From Parabacteroides sp. (lineage in GTDB: Bacteria > Bacteroidota > Bacteroidia > Bacteroidales > Tannerellaceae), in assembly GCA_022775005.1 (NCBI GenBank), contig JALFJR010000076.1, forward strand, positions 1-34,910: a stretch of 34,910 bases of DNA. Direction: 5' to 3'. Below, piece by piece: positions 16,999-25,409 of this stretch. Below the pieces are notes generated by a model. The model was given only the letters and a program-made list of their open reading frames with translations, did not search any database and was not told the origin of the DNA. Positions within the stretch are counted from its first letter, which is position 1; each line of letters begins with the position of its first letter. Made by a program: the position numbers and the translations under genes.

Positions 16999-18453
16999 TT
17001 ATCCCTGCCGGAATAGCTTACGTAATTGTTCTCTATCGTCAAAATGATGTTTCACGCCTCTCACCTCTTGATAGTCCTCATGTCCTTTGCCAGCTACCAA
17101 AATCACATCACCTCGTTTGGCCAAAATCGTAGCGGTCTTGATAGCTTGCGCTCGATCGGTAATGCAAAGCGTACGATCCCAATCGGCTTTCGTCAAGCCT
17201 GCTACCATATCCTGGATAATGGCATCTGGCTCCTCAAAACGAGGATTATCAGAAGTCAGGATCACCTGATCGCTCAAACGAACCGCCTCCTTCGCCATCA
17301 ATGGACGTTTGCCCTTATCTCGATTACCGCCAGCTCCTACTACAGTGATAATCCTACCTTTACCCTCCAGCACCTCGTGGATACTATTCAGCACATTCGT
17401 CAATGCATCCGGCGTATGCGCATAATCCACAATAGCCGTGAAGCCTTTCGGTGAATGAATCGTCTCAAAACGACCTGACACAGGATGCATCGCGCTCAAG
17501 GCCACCAATACCTCATCCGAATCCGCACCCAAAGAGACAGCGGCTCCATAAACAGCCAACAGGTTATAGGCATTGAAACGACCCACAAAACGAACCGCCA
17601 CCTCCTTATCATTCATCAATAAATCGGTACCCTCAAAATGAGATTCCAAGATTTTCCCCTTGAAATCGGCTAAAGTACGCAAGGAATAGGTCAACTTCTT
17701 AGCCTTGGTATTTTGCAACATTACCATGCCCGACTTATCATCCAAATTAGTCAAGGCAAATGCCTTGGCGGGTAGATCATCAAAGAATTTCTTCTTTGCC
17801 TTCAAGTAATTCTCCACCGTCTTATGATAATCCAGATGATCTCTTGTCAAGTTGGTAAAGATGCCTCCGTCAAAATCCAAGCCGCTGATGCGACGTTGGT
17901 CGATCGAATGTGAGCTTACCTCCATGAAAGCGTAGGTACAACCCGCCTCAACCATCCGAGCGATCAACGCATGGAGCGTGATCGGATCAGGAGTCGTGTG
18001 ATCCGTAGGAATAGCCTCCCCATCAATGTAGTTGCAAACCGTGGAGAGCAAACCTACCTTATACCCTAAACGGCGGAACAACTCATACAAGACCGTAGCG
18101 ATGGTGGTCTTACCATTTGTACCGGTCACGCCCACCAACTTCAGTTTTTGAGAGGGATCACCATAGCTTCTCGACAGCAGTACACCCAACGCATAGGCAG
18201 AATCCTTCACCACGATAAAGGTCACCTTATCAGCCAACTCCTCGGGATATTCCTCACAAACAACGGCCACAGCACCCTTCTCTATGGCACTGGCTATATA
18301 CTGATGTCCATCAACCGCAACACCCCGAACAGCTACAAACAGCGATCCAGGAACAACACGACGAGAATCAGACACGATTTGCCCAATCTCTAATTGATCC
18401 ACCCCGACCACCTGCGGAGTGTCTAACGCACTGATTAATGTTCTTAACTCCAT
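16999..18453 (-). CDS. murE: UDP-MurNAc-tripeptide ligase MurE, meso-DAP type
   Basis: Cytoplasmic ligase that adds the third amino acid of the stem peptide. The N-terminal domain has [16 protein letters not shown], the ATP loop is [13 protein letters not shown] (108-120), and the C-terminal domain has [16 protein letters not shown]. The substrate motif DNPR (402-405, in SDNPRFEEP) is the form found in meso-diaminopimelate ligases; lysine-adding enzymes differ there. The cell wall is therefore predicted to be the A1-gamma mDAP type, as expected for Bacteroidetes. Length is 484 residues. It follows the ftsI stop with only a 1-bp gap. Confidence 0.97.
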   Translation of the reverse strand: MELRTLISALDTPQVVGVDQLEIGQIVSDSRRVVPGSLFVAVRGVAVDGHQYIASAIEKGAVAVVCEEYPEELADKVTFIVVKDSAYALGVLLSRSYGDPSQKLKLVGVTGTNGKTTIATVLYELFRRLGYKVGLLSTVCNYIDGEAIPTDHTTPDPITLHALIARMVEAGCTYAFMEVSSHSIDQRRISGLDFDGGIFTNLTRDHLDYHKTVENYLKAKKKFFDDLPAKAFALTNLDDKSGMVMLQNTKAKKLTYSLRTLADFKGKILESHFEGTDLLMNDKEVAVRFVGRFNAYNLLAVYGAAVSLGADSDEVLVALSAMHPVSGRFETIHSPKGFTAIVDYAHTPDALTNVLNSIHEVLEGKGRIITVVGAGGNRDKGKRPLMAKEAVRLSDQVILTSDNPRFEEPDAIIQDMVAGLTKADWDRTLCITDRAQAIKTATILAKRGDVILVAGKGHEDYQEVRGVKHHFDDREQLRKLFRQG

Positions 18454-18454
18454 G

Positions 18455-20650
18455 CTATTTCAACGTTATCAATATACCTTGTCCTTTTACCACCTTATGT
18501 CCCGCCGGAATGCTTTGTGATGCCACTCGCCCGATACCTGTCATGGAGACACGTAAGCCAGCCTGCTCCAATAGGTAGATCGCATCCTTGGCACCCATAC
18601 CCACCACGAGGGGGACCAACCCCTCTCGCAATGTAACATCCTTCAAACGAACCTTTCGCACCTCTTCCTCACGGGTAGTCATTGCCCAACGAGCCTGCAA
18701 GCTATCCTCATCCATCGGAATGTCTAACCGATCCAATACCGACTCAATAGCTCTTACCTCGCCACCTTTCACACGAGGCAACAACACCGCGGTTGAATCC
18801 ACCTCCATCGTATCCACATCAATGCTAATATGGTTGGCATAGATCTTCTCCGCAATGGATCGCACTACGCCACCCGACATCGTTCCACCAGAGGGATAAC
18901 CTATGCGAGGACGACGAATCACGACAATGCAACTATATTTCGGATGATCCGCAGGGAAATACCCACAAAAAGAGACTTGGTGCCCACTCGTACGATAGAC
19001 ACCTCCAGAAGCAATCTGCGCCGTTCCTGTCTTTCCCGCTATGCGAACCGACTCGGAATGAACAGCTTTACCCGTTCCTTTCTCTACCACACCCAACAGC
19101 ATATCCTGAATCAGAGCCAACGTACGTTCCGAGCAGATAGCAGGTTTAATCACCTCCGTCGAGAACGTCTGCACCGTCTTACCATTTTGCAGGATCTCCT
19201 TGGTAAAAAGCGGCCGAACCATCTTACCACCATTGGCAATAGCATTATAGAAAGTAAGCGTACTGATAGGCGGAATCTGCGTCTCATAACCGAATGACAT
19301 CCAGGGAAGCGTAGTCTTTGACCAAGGGCTCCGCTTGTCATCCGGCTTACGAATCTTCGCACGTCCGGCTCCCGGAATCTCCAAATGCAGATCCGCGGTC
19401 ATGCCAATCCGATCCAATCCTTCCCAAAACTTCAGTGGCGTTTTCTCGTATCCCTTCAAGATCACCTTCGCCACACCAATATTAGAAGAATTCCAGATTG
19501 CCTGCTCCACCGTGATCTCATGATAACCGCCCTTATTCATGTTATGGTCGGTCATGCGTGCGCCTTTATACATATATATACCATTGCCGGTATCTACTGT
19601 GTCTCCCGGTTGGCATATATTATCTTCCAAAGCGACCATAATAGACGCCACTTTAAAGGTAGAACCCGGCTCTGTCTCATCTGCCACAGCATGGTTCTTT
19701 GTTTCCGCATAGACACCTTCCCGAATACGAGCCATATTGGTAATCGCTTTGATCTCTCCGGTTTGAACCTCCATGACAACAGCGGTTCCGCTCTCCGCAT
19801 CAATCTCTTTCAGCTTATCGACCAACGATTTCTCCGTAAAATCTTGAATATTGATGTCAATCGTGGTGCGCACATCCATGCCATCCTCTGGCTCTAACTC
19901 AATGACATTGGTCCATCCACCGCCCACACGTCGAACAGAGCTGACTCCTGCATGACCTCGCAACAAGGAATCATACTGCAACTCCAAGCCATTCTTTCCC
20001 TTGGTCACGCCACCCTCTTCTATTTCACCATAGATATCTCCAATCGTACGGGAAGCCAATGAGCCAAACGGCTTCTGCCGCTGCACCATCTCTTTCGTAT
20101 AAAAGCCACTGCGGAAACGTCCTAAGCGCAAGAAGGGATATTTCTGAATCTCCTTCAAATCCGAATAGGAAACCTTACCGGGAAATATCGGATACTGACG
20201 ACTCTGACTCTTCAATCCTTTCAACAGATGGGCTTTATAACCTGCTGTCGTACGATCTTTCAACTTATGCGCCAAATAAAACGCCAATGAGTCCACGCCA
20301 TTATTCTGGGAGTGGTAGAAGGTATCCAGCCAGTTATACTTTCCCTTCTGATCAGGTTTGAACGCATCCGCCTTAAAGTCCATATACAGATAATAACGAG
20401 GTACGCTGGTAGCCATCAACTTCCCATCGGAAGAATAGATATTACCACGTCCGGGGAGCACCAAGTGATTCGGGCGTTTCTGGCTTTCCGCCACTTTCAA
20501 CCATTTGTCACGCTCCACAAAGGCCGTGTCGAACGCACAAATCAGTATCCCTATCGCCACCAAACCCAACATGAGCACCACCAAGAAATAATAGGAAAGT
20601 ATCCGCCTATTCTTGGGATCCACTGTGTTCGATTCGTTTTCTTGCTCCAT
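18455..20650 (-). CDS. ftsI: Septal penicillin-binding protein FtsI (PBP3-type) with PASTA domain
   Basis: Class B transpeptidase that cross-links septal peptidoglycan with FtsW. A membrane anchor lies at about residues 19-41. The PBP dimer domain starts near 60 ([20 protein letters not shown]). The transpeptidase domain carries all three active-site motifs: SxxK as STFK (nucleophile Ser330, Lys333), SxN as SSN (388-390) and KTG (540-542, in AGKTGTAQI). One PASTA domain closes the protein (about 675-731, from [13 protein letters not shown]). A single C-terminal PASTA is usual for Bacteroidetes and differs from E. coli FtsI. Length is 731 residues. It starts 16 bp after ftsL. Also called pbpB or PBP2 in some annotations. 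Confidence 0.95.
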   Translation of the reverse strand: MEQENESNTVDPKNRRILSYYFLVVLMLGLVAIGILICAFDTAFVERDKWLKVAESQKRPNHLVLPGRGNIYSSDGKLMATSVPRYYLYMDFKADAFKPDQKGKYNWLDTFYHSQNNGVDSLAFYLAHKLKDRTTAGYKAHLLKGLKSQSRQYPIFPGKVSYSDLKEIQKYPFLRLGRFRSGFYTKEMVQRQKPFGSLASRTIGDIYGEIEEGGVTKGKNGLELQYDSLLRGHAGVSSVRRVGGGWTNVIELEPEDGMDVRTTIDINIQDFTEKSLVDKLKEIDAESGTAVVMEVQTGEIKAITNMARIREGVYAETKNHAVADETEPGSTFKVASIMVALEDNICQPGDTVDTGNGIYMYKGARMTDHNMNKGGYHEITVEQAIWNSSNIGVAKVILKGYEKTPLKFWEGLDRIGMTADLHLEIPGAGRAKIRKPDDKRSPWSKTTLPWMSFGYETQIPPISTLTFYNAIANGGKMVRPLFTKEILQNGKTVQTFSTEVIKPAICSERTLALIQDMLLGVVEKGTGKAVHSESVRIAGKTGTAQIASGGVYRTSGHQVSFCGYFPADHPKYSCIVVIRRPRIGYPSGGTMSGGVVRSIAEKIYANHISIDVDTMEVDSTAVLLPRVKGGEVRAIESVLDRLDIPMDEDSLQARWAMTTREEEVRKVRLKDVTLREGLVPLVVGMGAKDAIYLLEQAGLRVSMTGIGRVASQSIPAGHKVVKGQGILITLK

Positions 20651-20666
20651 AATTCACACGTCCTTA

Positions 20667-21017
20667 TTATTTATGCAACACATAAGAGGGATTCTTTGCC
20701 ACCTCCAAGTCAATACCTTGCTCCTCCACCAATGCCTCTATTTGCGACTGCCGGCTATGCCCGGTCAGCTCGGAGGAAATGGATAAGGCCTCGAAGCGCA
20801 CATCTCTCAACCGCTGGTTCAACCGATCTATCTCGCGCAATTTCTGCATACAAGTATAACGGTTACCGATGAAAAAGAAGGCTAATACCACCAACAAGAC
20901 AATCATGCGAGTATGTTCCAAAATGAAATCCTCTTTCAGGATGCCACCGCCAAAGATATACCACATCGAAAGTTTCCTCTCCGTCTTTTTCTTTTTTTCC
21001 TCTCCTTGCGCCTCCAT
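20667..21017 (-). CDS. ftsL: FtsL-like divisome protein
   Basis: Short bitopic protein of 116 residues: a Lys/Glu-rich cytoplasmic N-terminus (EEKKKKTERK), one membrane segment at about 35-53 (MIVLLVVLAFFFIGN), then a periplasmic helical stretch (KLREIDRLNQRLRDVRFEAL) suited to a coiled coil with an FtsB-type partner. FtsL sequences are barely conserved. The call rests on size, topology and the position between rsmH and ftsI, where ftsL is always found. It begins 12 bp after the rsmH stop. Confidence 0.85.
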   Translation of the reverse strand: MEAQGEEKKKKTERKLSMWYIFGGGILKEDFILEHTRMIVLLVVLAFFFIGNRYTCMQKLREIDRLNQRLRDVRFEALSISSELTGHSRQSQIEALVEEQGIDLEVAKNPSYVLHK

Positions 21018-21029
21018 TGCTCTCTTCCT

Positions 21030-21947
21030 TTATTTCAGTTCTGCAATACGTAATTTCGCGCTTCGTGCCCGGGGATTCCGTTCGATCTCCTCTGCCGAAG
21101 GCACAATCACCTTGTTGTTCACGAGCCGGAAAGGCGACTGTTGATTGCCAAAAAAATCCCGCTCGCTCTTTCCCTCGAAGTTGCCTGCCTTCATGAAATT
21201 CTTCACTAAGCGATCCTCCAAAGAGTGATAGGTAATAACCACCAATCGACCACCCGGGCGCAACACCCGTAAGGTTCCTTGCAGAAGGGCTTTCAATGCA
21301 CTCATCTCATCATTCACCTCAATACGCAACGCCTGAAAAACTTGCGCCAGGAATTTCTTCTCCTTGTCCTTTCCCACAAAGGGCTTAATTACCTCCAAGA
21401 AATCCCCAATGGTAGCGATCGGACGTTCCGCCCGTGCCTTCACCAACGTGCTGGCCAATTTACGAGCCACCTTCAGCTCCCCATAGAGGTAGAACAGATC
21501 CGCCAAAGCCTCCTCGCTGTATTGATTCACCACGTCGGCGGCCGTTTTCCCCGCACGAGTATTCATACGCATATCCAATGTTCCATCAAATCGGAACGAG
21601 AAGCCCCGTGCCTGATCATCAAAATGATGCGAAGAGACACCCAAATCGGCCAAAAGACCATCTACCTGTCCCTGCACGCCATGATAGCGCATGAAATTAT
21701 ACAAATAGCGGAAATTACTACGCACGAAGGTAAACCGGCTATCCGAAGGAATATTATGCTCTGCGTCAGCATCCTGATCAAACCCGTACAGATGTCCCTC
21801 GTCATGCAGGCGAGACAAAATCTCACGCGAATGACCTCCCCCGCCAAAGGTAACATCCACATAAACGCCCTCTGGCTGAATGGCCAATCCCTCAAGACTC
21901 TCACTGAGCAAGACCGGCACATGATAGCTATGCTCTATTTCTCCCAT
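21030..21947 (-). CDS. rsmH: 16S rRNA (cytosine1402-N4)-methyltransferase RsmH
   Basis: Cytoplasmic SAM-dependent enzyme (formerly MraW) that N4-methylates C1402 of 16S rRNA. Visible marks are HVPVLLSESLEGL, the SAM motif YVDVTFGGGGHSREIL near residue 30, DGLLADLGVSSHHFDDQARGF's core DLGVSSHHFD, the tract FDGTLDMRMN, and the C-terminal VITYHSLEDRLVKNFMK. Length (305) is standard. It is the first gene of the dcw cluster here: no mraZ lies upstream, and the next gene out is divergent. The start ATG is at 21947, 77 bp or so from the proposed transcription start. Confidence 0.96.
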   Translation of the reverse strand: MGEIEHSYHVPVLLSESLEGLAIQPEGVYVDVTFGGGGHSREILSRLHDEGHLYGFDQDADAEHNIPSDSRFTFVRSNFRYLYNFMRYHGVQGQVDGLLADLGVSSHHFDDQARGFSFRFDGTLDMRMNTRAGKTAADVVNQYSEEALADLFYLYGELKVARKLASTLVKARAERPIATIGDFLEVIKPFVGKDKEKKFLAQVFQALRIEVNDEMSALKALLQGTLRVLRPGGRLVVITYHSLEDRLVKNFMKAGNFEGKSERDFFGNQQSPFRLVNNKVIVPSAEEIERNPRARSAKLRIAELK

Positions 21948-22264
21948 GCGTCGTATTTGTTAAACCTACCCTTAAACAAAAAGCATCTACCGCTTTGATA
22001 TGCACGCACATGCCCTGTTTGAGTGGGTAAAAGTACACATTTCCCTACTATCCGTACAATATTTAGGAAAGAAAAGTAAGAAAAAGTTATCAACAGGCAG
22101 TTGAAGGCGGCAAAAATAGCCAACGAGTCTCCCTCATGCGCAAGGCAAAAGGGAACAGCAAACGTTAAACTCTGTAAATCGCTTGACTCGTCCCTTACAG
22201 CAGGTTCTACCTTTGCCCTCGTGATTCAAACATTGCGCAATTGAACGAATGACAAAGAAAGATT
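21948..22264. other. Divergent intergenic region between rsmH and the merR-type gene
   Basis: This 317-bp stretch drives two divergent units. It holds the promoter-like site for rsmH listed separately. A 62-codon open frame on the minus strand (21935-22123) does not resemble MraZ or any family I know and runs into rsmH. I found no clear promoter for the plus-strand regulator and no strong hairpin. Confidence 0.55.
22028..22060 (-). promoter_or_regulatory. Probable promoter of the dcw operon
   Basis: Read on the minus strand, TACTTTTA (22035-22028) matches TAnnTTTG at all but the last base. ATTG (22060-22057) stands 21 nt upstream as the -33 element. The start of transcription would be near 22024, leaving a leader of about 77 nt before rsmH. 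This is the only fitting site I found in this intergenic region. Confidence 0.45.
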
Positions 22265-23083
22265 ATGAACCGAAAAATTAAAATTGGAGCTTTCTCCAAA
22301 CTCTGCCGAGTGACCGTCAAGACCCTTCGCCATTACGAGGAGTTAGGGTTGCTGATTCCCGCGGAAATCGACGAGTGGACGGGCTATCGCTACTACGAGG
22401 TCAGCCAGTTCCAACGCATGGGATTGATCTTGCACCTCAAGCGACTGGGGCTTTCACTCAACGAGATCAGCGAGATCGTTGAGCAGGGCAATGATCGCCC
22501 GACACTCGACACGATCCAACAGAAGATCCGCACCTGCGAGGCAGAGATCGAACGACTGCTGGGTCGCTTGAAAGAGCTGCGGAGCTTGGAGGAGCAACTA
22601 CTAAATTATCAACAAATGGAAACATTCACAATCAAGACTATTCCGGCTCGCTTAGTGGCCAGCCATCGAGAGATTCTGAAAAGCTATGACAAACTAAGAG
22701 CACTCTGTGTGAACGTGATCGGCCCGGAGATGATGCGTGTAGGGTGCACCTGCCCCGAACCGCAATATTGCTACACCATTGAGCACGACAAGGAGCACAA
22801 GGAGCAGGACATCGACGTGGAGTATTGCGAGGCGATCGGCGAGATGCACGAAGACACCCCGCTGCTGCGCTTCTATGAGGCTCCCGCCATCGAGCGGGCA
22901 CTCTGCTATCCCCACCGAGGCCCCTACACCACCTTCTCCGAATCGATGATCAAGGTGATGCAATACATCGAGGAGCATCAGATGCGCATCATCGGCGATC
23001 CCCGTTTCTGCTACATCGACGGCCCTTGGAACAGGGAGGACGAGGCCGATTGGCTGACGGAGATCCAGGTACCGATTGAATAA
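22265..23083 (+). CDS. MerR-family regulator with GyrI-like effector domain
   Basis: Transcription factor of 272 residues. The N-terminal MerR helix-turn-helix and wing span about residues 1-75 (KIGAFSKLCRVTVKTLRHYE, then the GYRYYEVSQFQRM wing). A dimerisation helix follows at about 78-120 (TCEAEIERLLGRLKELRSLE). A GyrI-like / AraC effector-binding domain fills 120-270, with TIKTIPARLVAS at its start, a Cys-containing segment GCTCPEPQYCY, DIDVEYCEAIGE, YPHRGPYTTFSESM and EIQVPIE at the end. Such proteins (BmrR/TipA-like) bind small hydrophobic drugs and usually control a neighbouring efflux or detoxification gene. No transporter is adjacent here, so the target is unknown. It is divergent from the dcw operon. 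A nested inverted repeat follows it. Confidence 0.88.
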   Translation: MNRKIKIGAFSKLCRVTVKTLRHYEELGLLIPAEIDEWTGYRYYEVSQFQRMGLILHLKRLGLSLNEISEIVEQGNDRPTLDTIQQKIRTCEAEIERLLGRLKELRSLEEQLLNYQQMETFTIKTIPARLVASHREILKSYDKLRALCVNVIGPEMMRVGCTCPEPQYCYTIEHDKEHKEQDIDVEYCEAIGEMHEDTPLLRFYEAPAIERALCYPHRGPYTTFSESMIKVMQYIEEHQMRIIGDPRFCYIDGPWNREDEADWLTEIQVPIE

Positions 23084-23096
23084 GCAGAAGCACCGC

Positions 23097-23181
23097 ACCA
23101 AATTCGGTGAAACGCTCCCTTTCCTCTAATCCGGGATTAGAGCTCCACCGAATTTGGTTTAGAGCTTCACCGAGTTTGGTT
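23097..23181. repeat. Nested inverted repeat with 22-bp direct repeats
   Basis: The outer arms are ACCAAATTCGGTG (23097-23109) and CACCGAATTTGGT (23146-23158). Between them is a second perfect hairpin, CTCTAATC (23124-23131) with GATTAGAG (23135-23142). The right outer arm is part of a 22-bp unit (23138-23159) that repeats directly at 23160-23181 with 20 of 22 bases equal; the core of the second copy is AGCTTCACCGAGTTTGGT. A further short inverted repeat TACAGCT / AGCTGTA lies at 23188-23194 and 23210-23216. It sits 14 bp after the merR stop and could terminate transcription, but its layering is unusual. Confidence 0.8.
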
Positions 23182-23246
23182 TAGACTTACAGCTAACTTA
23201 CCTTAGCTCAGCTGTAGAGGAACAAAGGAGCTTGCGCGCATTTCGC

Positions 23247-23277
23247 TTTTAAATTTCCAGAAAACAACCTATTTTTG
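23247..23277 (+). promoter_or_regulatory. Bacteroidetes-type promoter of the ThuA-domain gene
   Basis: TATTTTTG (23270-23277) matches TAnnTTTG exactly, with TTTT (23247-23250) 19 nt upstream in the -33 position. The start of transcription would be near 23281, only 8 nt before the ATG at 23289 or 17 nt before the one at 23298. Confidence 0.55.
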
Positions 23278-23288
23278 CTGCAAATAGC

Positions 23289-24125
23289 ATGAACATTATG
23301 AATCCATTTAGAACGACCTACATCCGATTGCTTTGGATCTGCCTCTTTACCCTCTGTCTCCCGGCTATACAAGCCCAAGACGCAACCCCCTATCCCGCGA
23401 ATTATGCCCGAGCCCCTCGCTTCAAAGCGCTCATCTATTACAGCACGCAAGTCGAGGAGGCACACCGCCAGTTTGCGGAAGATGGCATTCGTTTCTTCAA
23501 GAAACTCAACTATGGAGAGGGTTTTATCCAGGAGTTCACGACCGATTTCACCCAATATCCCTACGAGAAGCTACGAGAGTTTGACGTGGTGGTGATGCTC
23601 AATGCCATGCCCGCCGATGCGGCCAGTCGCCAAGCTTTTGAGCAATACATGGAGCAGGGAGGAGGTTGGGTAGGTTTTCATGCGGCTGCCTACAACGACA
23701 AAGACACCCATTGGCCTTGGCTGCTGCAATTTCTGGGTTGCGGCACCTTCTATTGCAACAACTGGCCACCTCAACCCGCTTTGCTCGAAGTGGATCTAAC
23801 CAGTCATCCGGTCACCCGTAATCTTCCCCAGCAGTTTGTTGCTCCAGCCAGCGAATGGTATCAGTGGAATCCCAGTCCCCGGCTCAACCAGGAGGTACAA
23901 ATACTCCTCAGCCTCTCATCGAAGAACTATCCGATTGGCATCAAAGACGTGGTCAGCTTTGGTGATTTCCCCGTGGTATGGACCAATACTCGTTATCGCA
24001 TGATCTACCTGAACATGGGGCATGGCGATGAAGGTTTTGGCGATGCCACGCAAAACTTGCTTTATCTGAATGCCTTCCGTTGGGTAGTCAGTCAACGGAA
24101 AGCGGGTGATCCGTTTCAACAATAG
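23289..24125 (+). CDS. Secreted ThuA-domain protein
   Basis: Exported protein of 278 residues. A signal peptide covers about residues 1-29 (RLLWICLFTLCLPAIQAQ, with a likely cut after QAQ). The rest is a ThuA / class I glutamine-amidotransferase-like fold: KALIYYSTQ at the start, FDVVVMLNAMP, GGGWVGFHAAAYND, SHPVTRNLP, EWYQWNP, FPVVWTNTRYRMIYLNMGHGD's core RMIYLNMGHG, and a closing helix. ThuA was named from a trehalose-use locus in Sinorhizobium. In Bacteroidetes such domains are often exported and found near carbohydrate genes, but their chemistry is not settled. No partner genes of that kind lie next to it. Either ATG 23289 or 23298 may be the start; the second leaves a more usual leader. 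It precedes the sigma-factor cassette by about 165 bp. Confidence 0.83.
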   Translation: MNIMNPFRTTYIRLLWICLFTLCLPAIQAQDATPYPANYARAPRFKALIYYSTQVEEAHRQFAEDGIRFFKKLNYGEGFIQEFTTDFTQYPYEKLREFDVVVMLNAMPADAASRQAFEQYMEQGGGWVGFHAAAYNDKDTHWPWLLQFLGCGTFYCNNWPPQPALLEVDLTSHPVTRNLPQQFVAPASEWYQWNPSPRLNQEVQILLSLSSKNYPIGIKDVVSFGDFPVVWTNTRYRMIYLNMGHGDEGFGDATQNLLYLNAFRWVVSQRKAGDPFQQ

Positions 24126-24290
24126 CAGCTTTTCATCAAGAATGCCCAAAGCCAATTTGCTCAACGCATTGAACAGATTTCACGCAAAAGTGTTCAATGG
24201 ACTGAACAAATCAAGTTTTTCTCCTAAGATCAAAAGAAAAATTCCCCCTTCATGCAACCTTGCCCTCCAACCTCTCGTCTATATAGGCAA

Positions 24291-24818
24291 ATGGAGAAGG
24301 AAATTCAAATATGGATTGAGGGGTGCCGCCAAGGTGAGCGAGGCGCACAGCTGAAGCTGTATGAGCGCTATGCACGTATGCTTTTTGCCTCCTGTTATCG
24401 CATCTTGGCCAATACGGAGGAGGCTGAGGAGGCGATGCAAGACAGCTTTCTCAAAATCTTTACCCATTTGGAACAATACCACGAGGAGATGAGCTTCGAG
24501 GCTTGGGTGAGACGGATAGCCATTCACACGGCGATCGACTATGTGCGACAGCGATCGGAGGAGCTGGAGCTACTGACAGATAACCTGCCCGACCTCGCTG
24601 AGGAGGAGGAAGAGGAGGAGCCTCGCTACACCGTCAATCAGGTGCGTCACGCCATGGAGCAATTGCCCAGCGGCTATCGGGTGGTACTTTCGCTCTACCT
24701 GTTCGAGGGCTACGACATGGAGGAGATCGCCCAGATCCTACACGTGAAACCAGCCAGCGTGCGCAGCCAATATCTCCGTGGGAAACGTAAACTGATTGAA
24801 GGAATCAAGAGACAATAG
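24291..24818 (+). CDS. ECF-type RNA polymerase sigma factor
   Basis: Alternative sigma factor of 176 residues. Region 2 covers about residues 20-85, with the typical RILANTEEAEEAMQDSFLKIF and EAWVRRIAIHTAIDYVRQ. A very acidic linker (EEEEEEEP) separates it from region 4 at about 115-170, where LPSGYRVVLSLYLFEGYD, EIAQILHVKPASVRSQ and RGKRKL give the -35-binding helix-turn-helix. I chose the ATG at 24291 (MEKEIQIW); an upstream ATG at 24252 would add 13 residues that do not look like the family. The next gene begins within 10 bp and encodes a one-TM protein, the usual place for an anti-sigma factor. The signal that releases the sigma factor is not evident. Confidence 0.9.
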   Translation: MEKEIQIWIEGCRQGERGAQLKLYERYARMLFASCYRILANTEEAEEAMQDSFLKIFTHLEQYHEEMSFEAWVRRIAIHTAIDYVRQRSEELELLTDNLPDLAEEEEEEEPRYTVNQVRHAMEQLPSGYRVVLSLYLFEGYDMEEIAQILHVKPASVRSQYLRGKRKLIEGIKRQ

Positions 24819-24826
24819 TGAATGAT

Positions 24827-25396
24827 ATGGATAAACTGAAAAATTTCATAGAGACCAATCGGGCCGACTTCGACGAGACTTACCCCTCCCTTCCCCAAGG
24901 GCATGAGGCACGCTTCATGCGCAGATTAGAGGAGGAGAAAACGGTAGTCATGCCTCAAAAGGGTGTTCGACCGAAAGGTTTGTACCTCCTCTATGCGGTG
25001 GCTATGGCGGCCAGCGTGGCTCTTCTGCTTTTGTTGCGGCTCTCCACCCCAAATACAACGGAGGCGACTGACTCCTATTTGGCGGAGGTGCAGCAAATTC
25101 AAACAGAGATGGAGGAGTTGCAATTCTATTACCACATGCAGATGCGAACCGTCAGGGAACAAATGAAAGAGCTCACGGAGCGCCAACCCTCGCCCGGCGT
25201 GATGGCCATCTGGCGGGAGAGCGAGCAAATCCTGGCAGACAACCACAACTTCGAGCAAAATGAACTGCCTCAATTGCCTTCGGAAAGCGAAACGCTTTGC
25301 GCACTTACGCAACACTATGGCAACAGCTTGGAGACCTTGCAGTTCATGTTATCCAAGATGGAACAGATGAGTGAGACAAACGAACGTATAAATTAA
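24827..25396 (+). CDS. Single-TM probable anti-sigma factor
   Basis: Protein of about 190 residues with a cytoplasmic N-terminus of about 50, one membrane segment (GLYLLYAVAMAASVALLLLL) and a periplasmic part of about 115 residues rich in Glu, Gln and Met that reads as a helical coil (QQIQTEMEELQFYYHMQM). The N-terminal part has the short motif PQGHEARFMRRLEEE seen in many Bacteroidetes proteins encoded after ECF sigma genes. There is no HxxxCxxC zinc motif, so it is not a ZAS-type anti-sigma factor. The function is inferred from position and topology. A GTG at 24818 overlapping the sigma stop (TAGTG) is another possible start; I prefer the ATG at 24827. Confidence 0.7.
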   Translation: MDKLKNFIETNRADFDETYPSLPQGHEARFMRRLEEEKTVVMPQKGVRPKGLYLLYAVAMAASVALLLLLRLSTPNTTEATDSYLAEVQQIQTEMEELQFYYHMQMRTVREQMKELTERQPSPGVMAIWRESEQILADNHNFEQNELPQLPSESETLCALTQHYGNSLETLQFMLSKMEQMSETNERIN

Positions 25397-25409
25397 AAAG
25401 ATAGATGAG

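Noticed and set aside
22021-22035. GTGGG near the dcw promoter as an MraZ box
   Set aside because: MraZ sites are several spaced repeats; only one copy is present and no mraZ gene is seen.
22087-22095. TTATCAACA resembling a DnaA box
   Set aside because: One imperfect copy only, with no cluster, no AT-rich unwinding region of the usual kind and no origin genes nearby.
21935-22123. 62-codon minus-strand frame upstream of rsmH as a possible mraZ
   Set aside because: It is far too short, lacks MraZ motifs, and overlaps the rsmH start; it covers the promoter-like site.
23084-23220. Repeats behind merR as a CRISPR array
   Set aside because: The 22-bp units adjoin without spacers, there are only two, and no cas genes are present.
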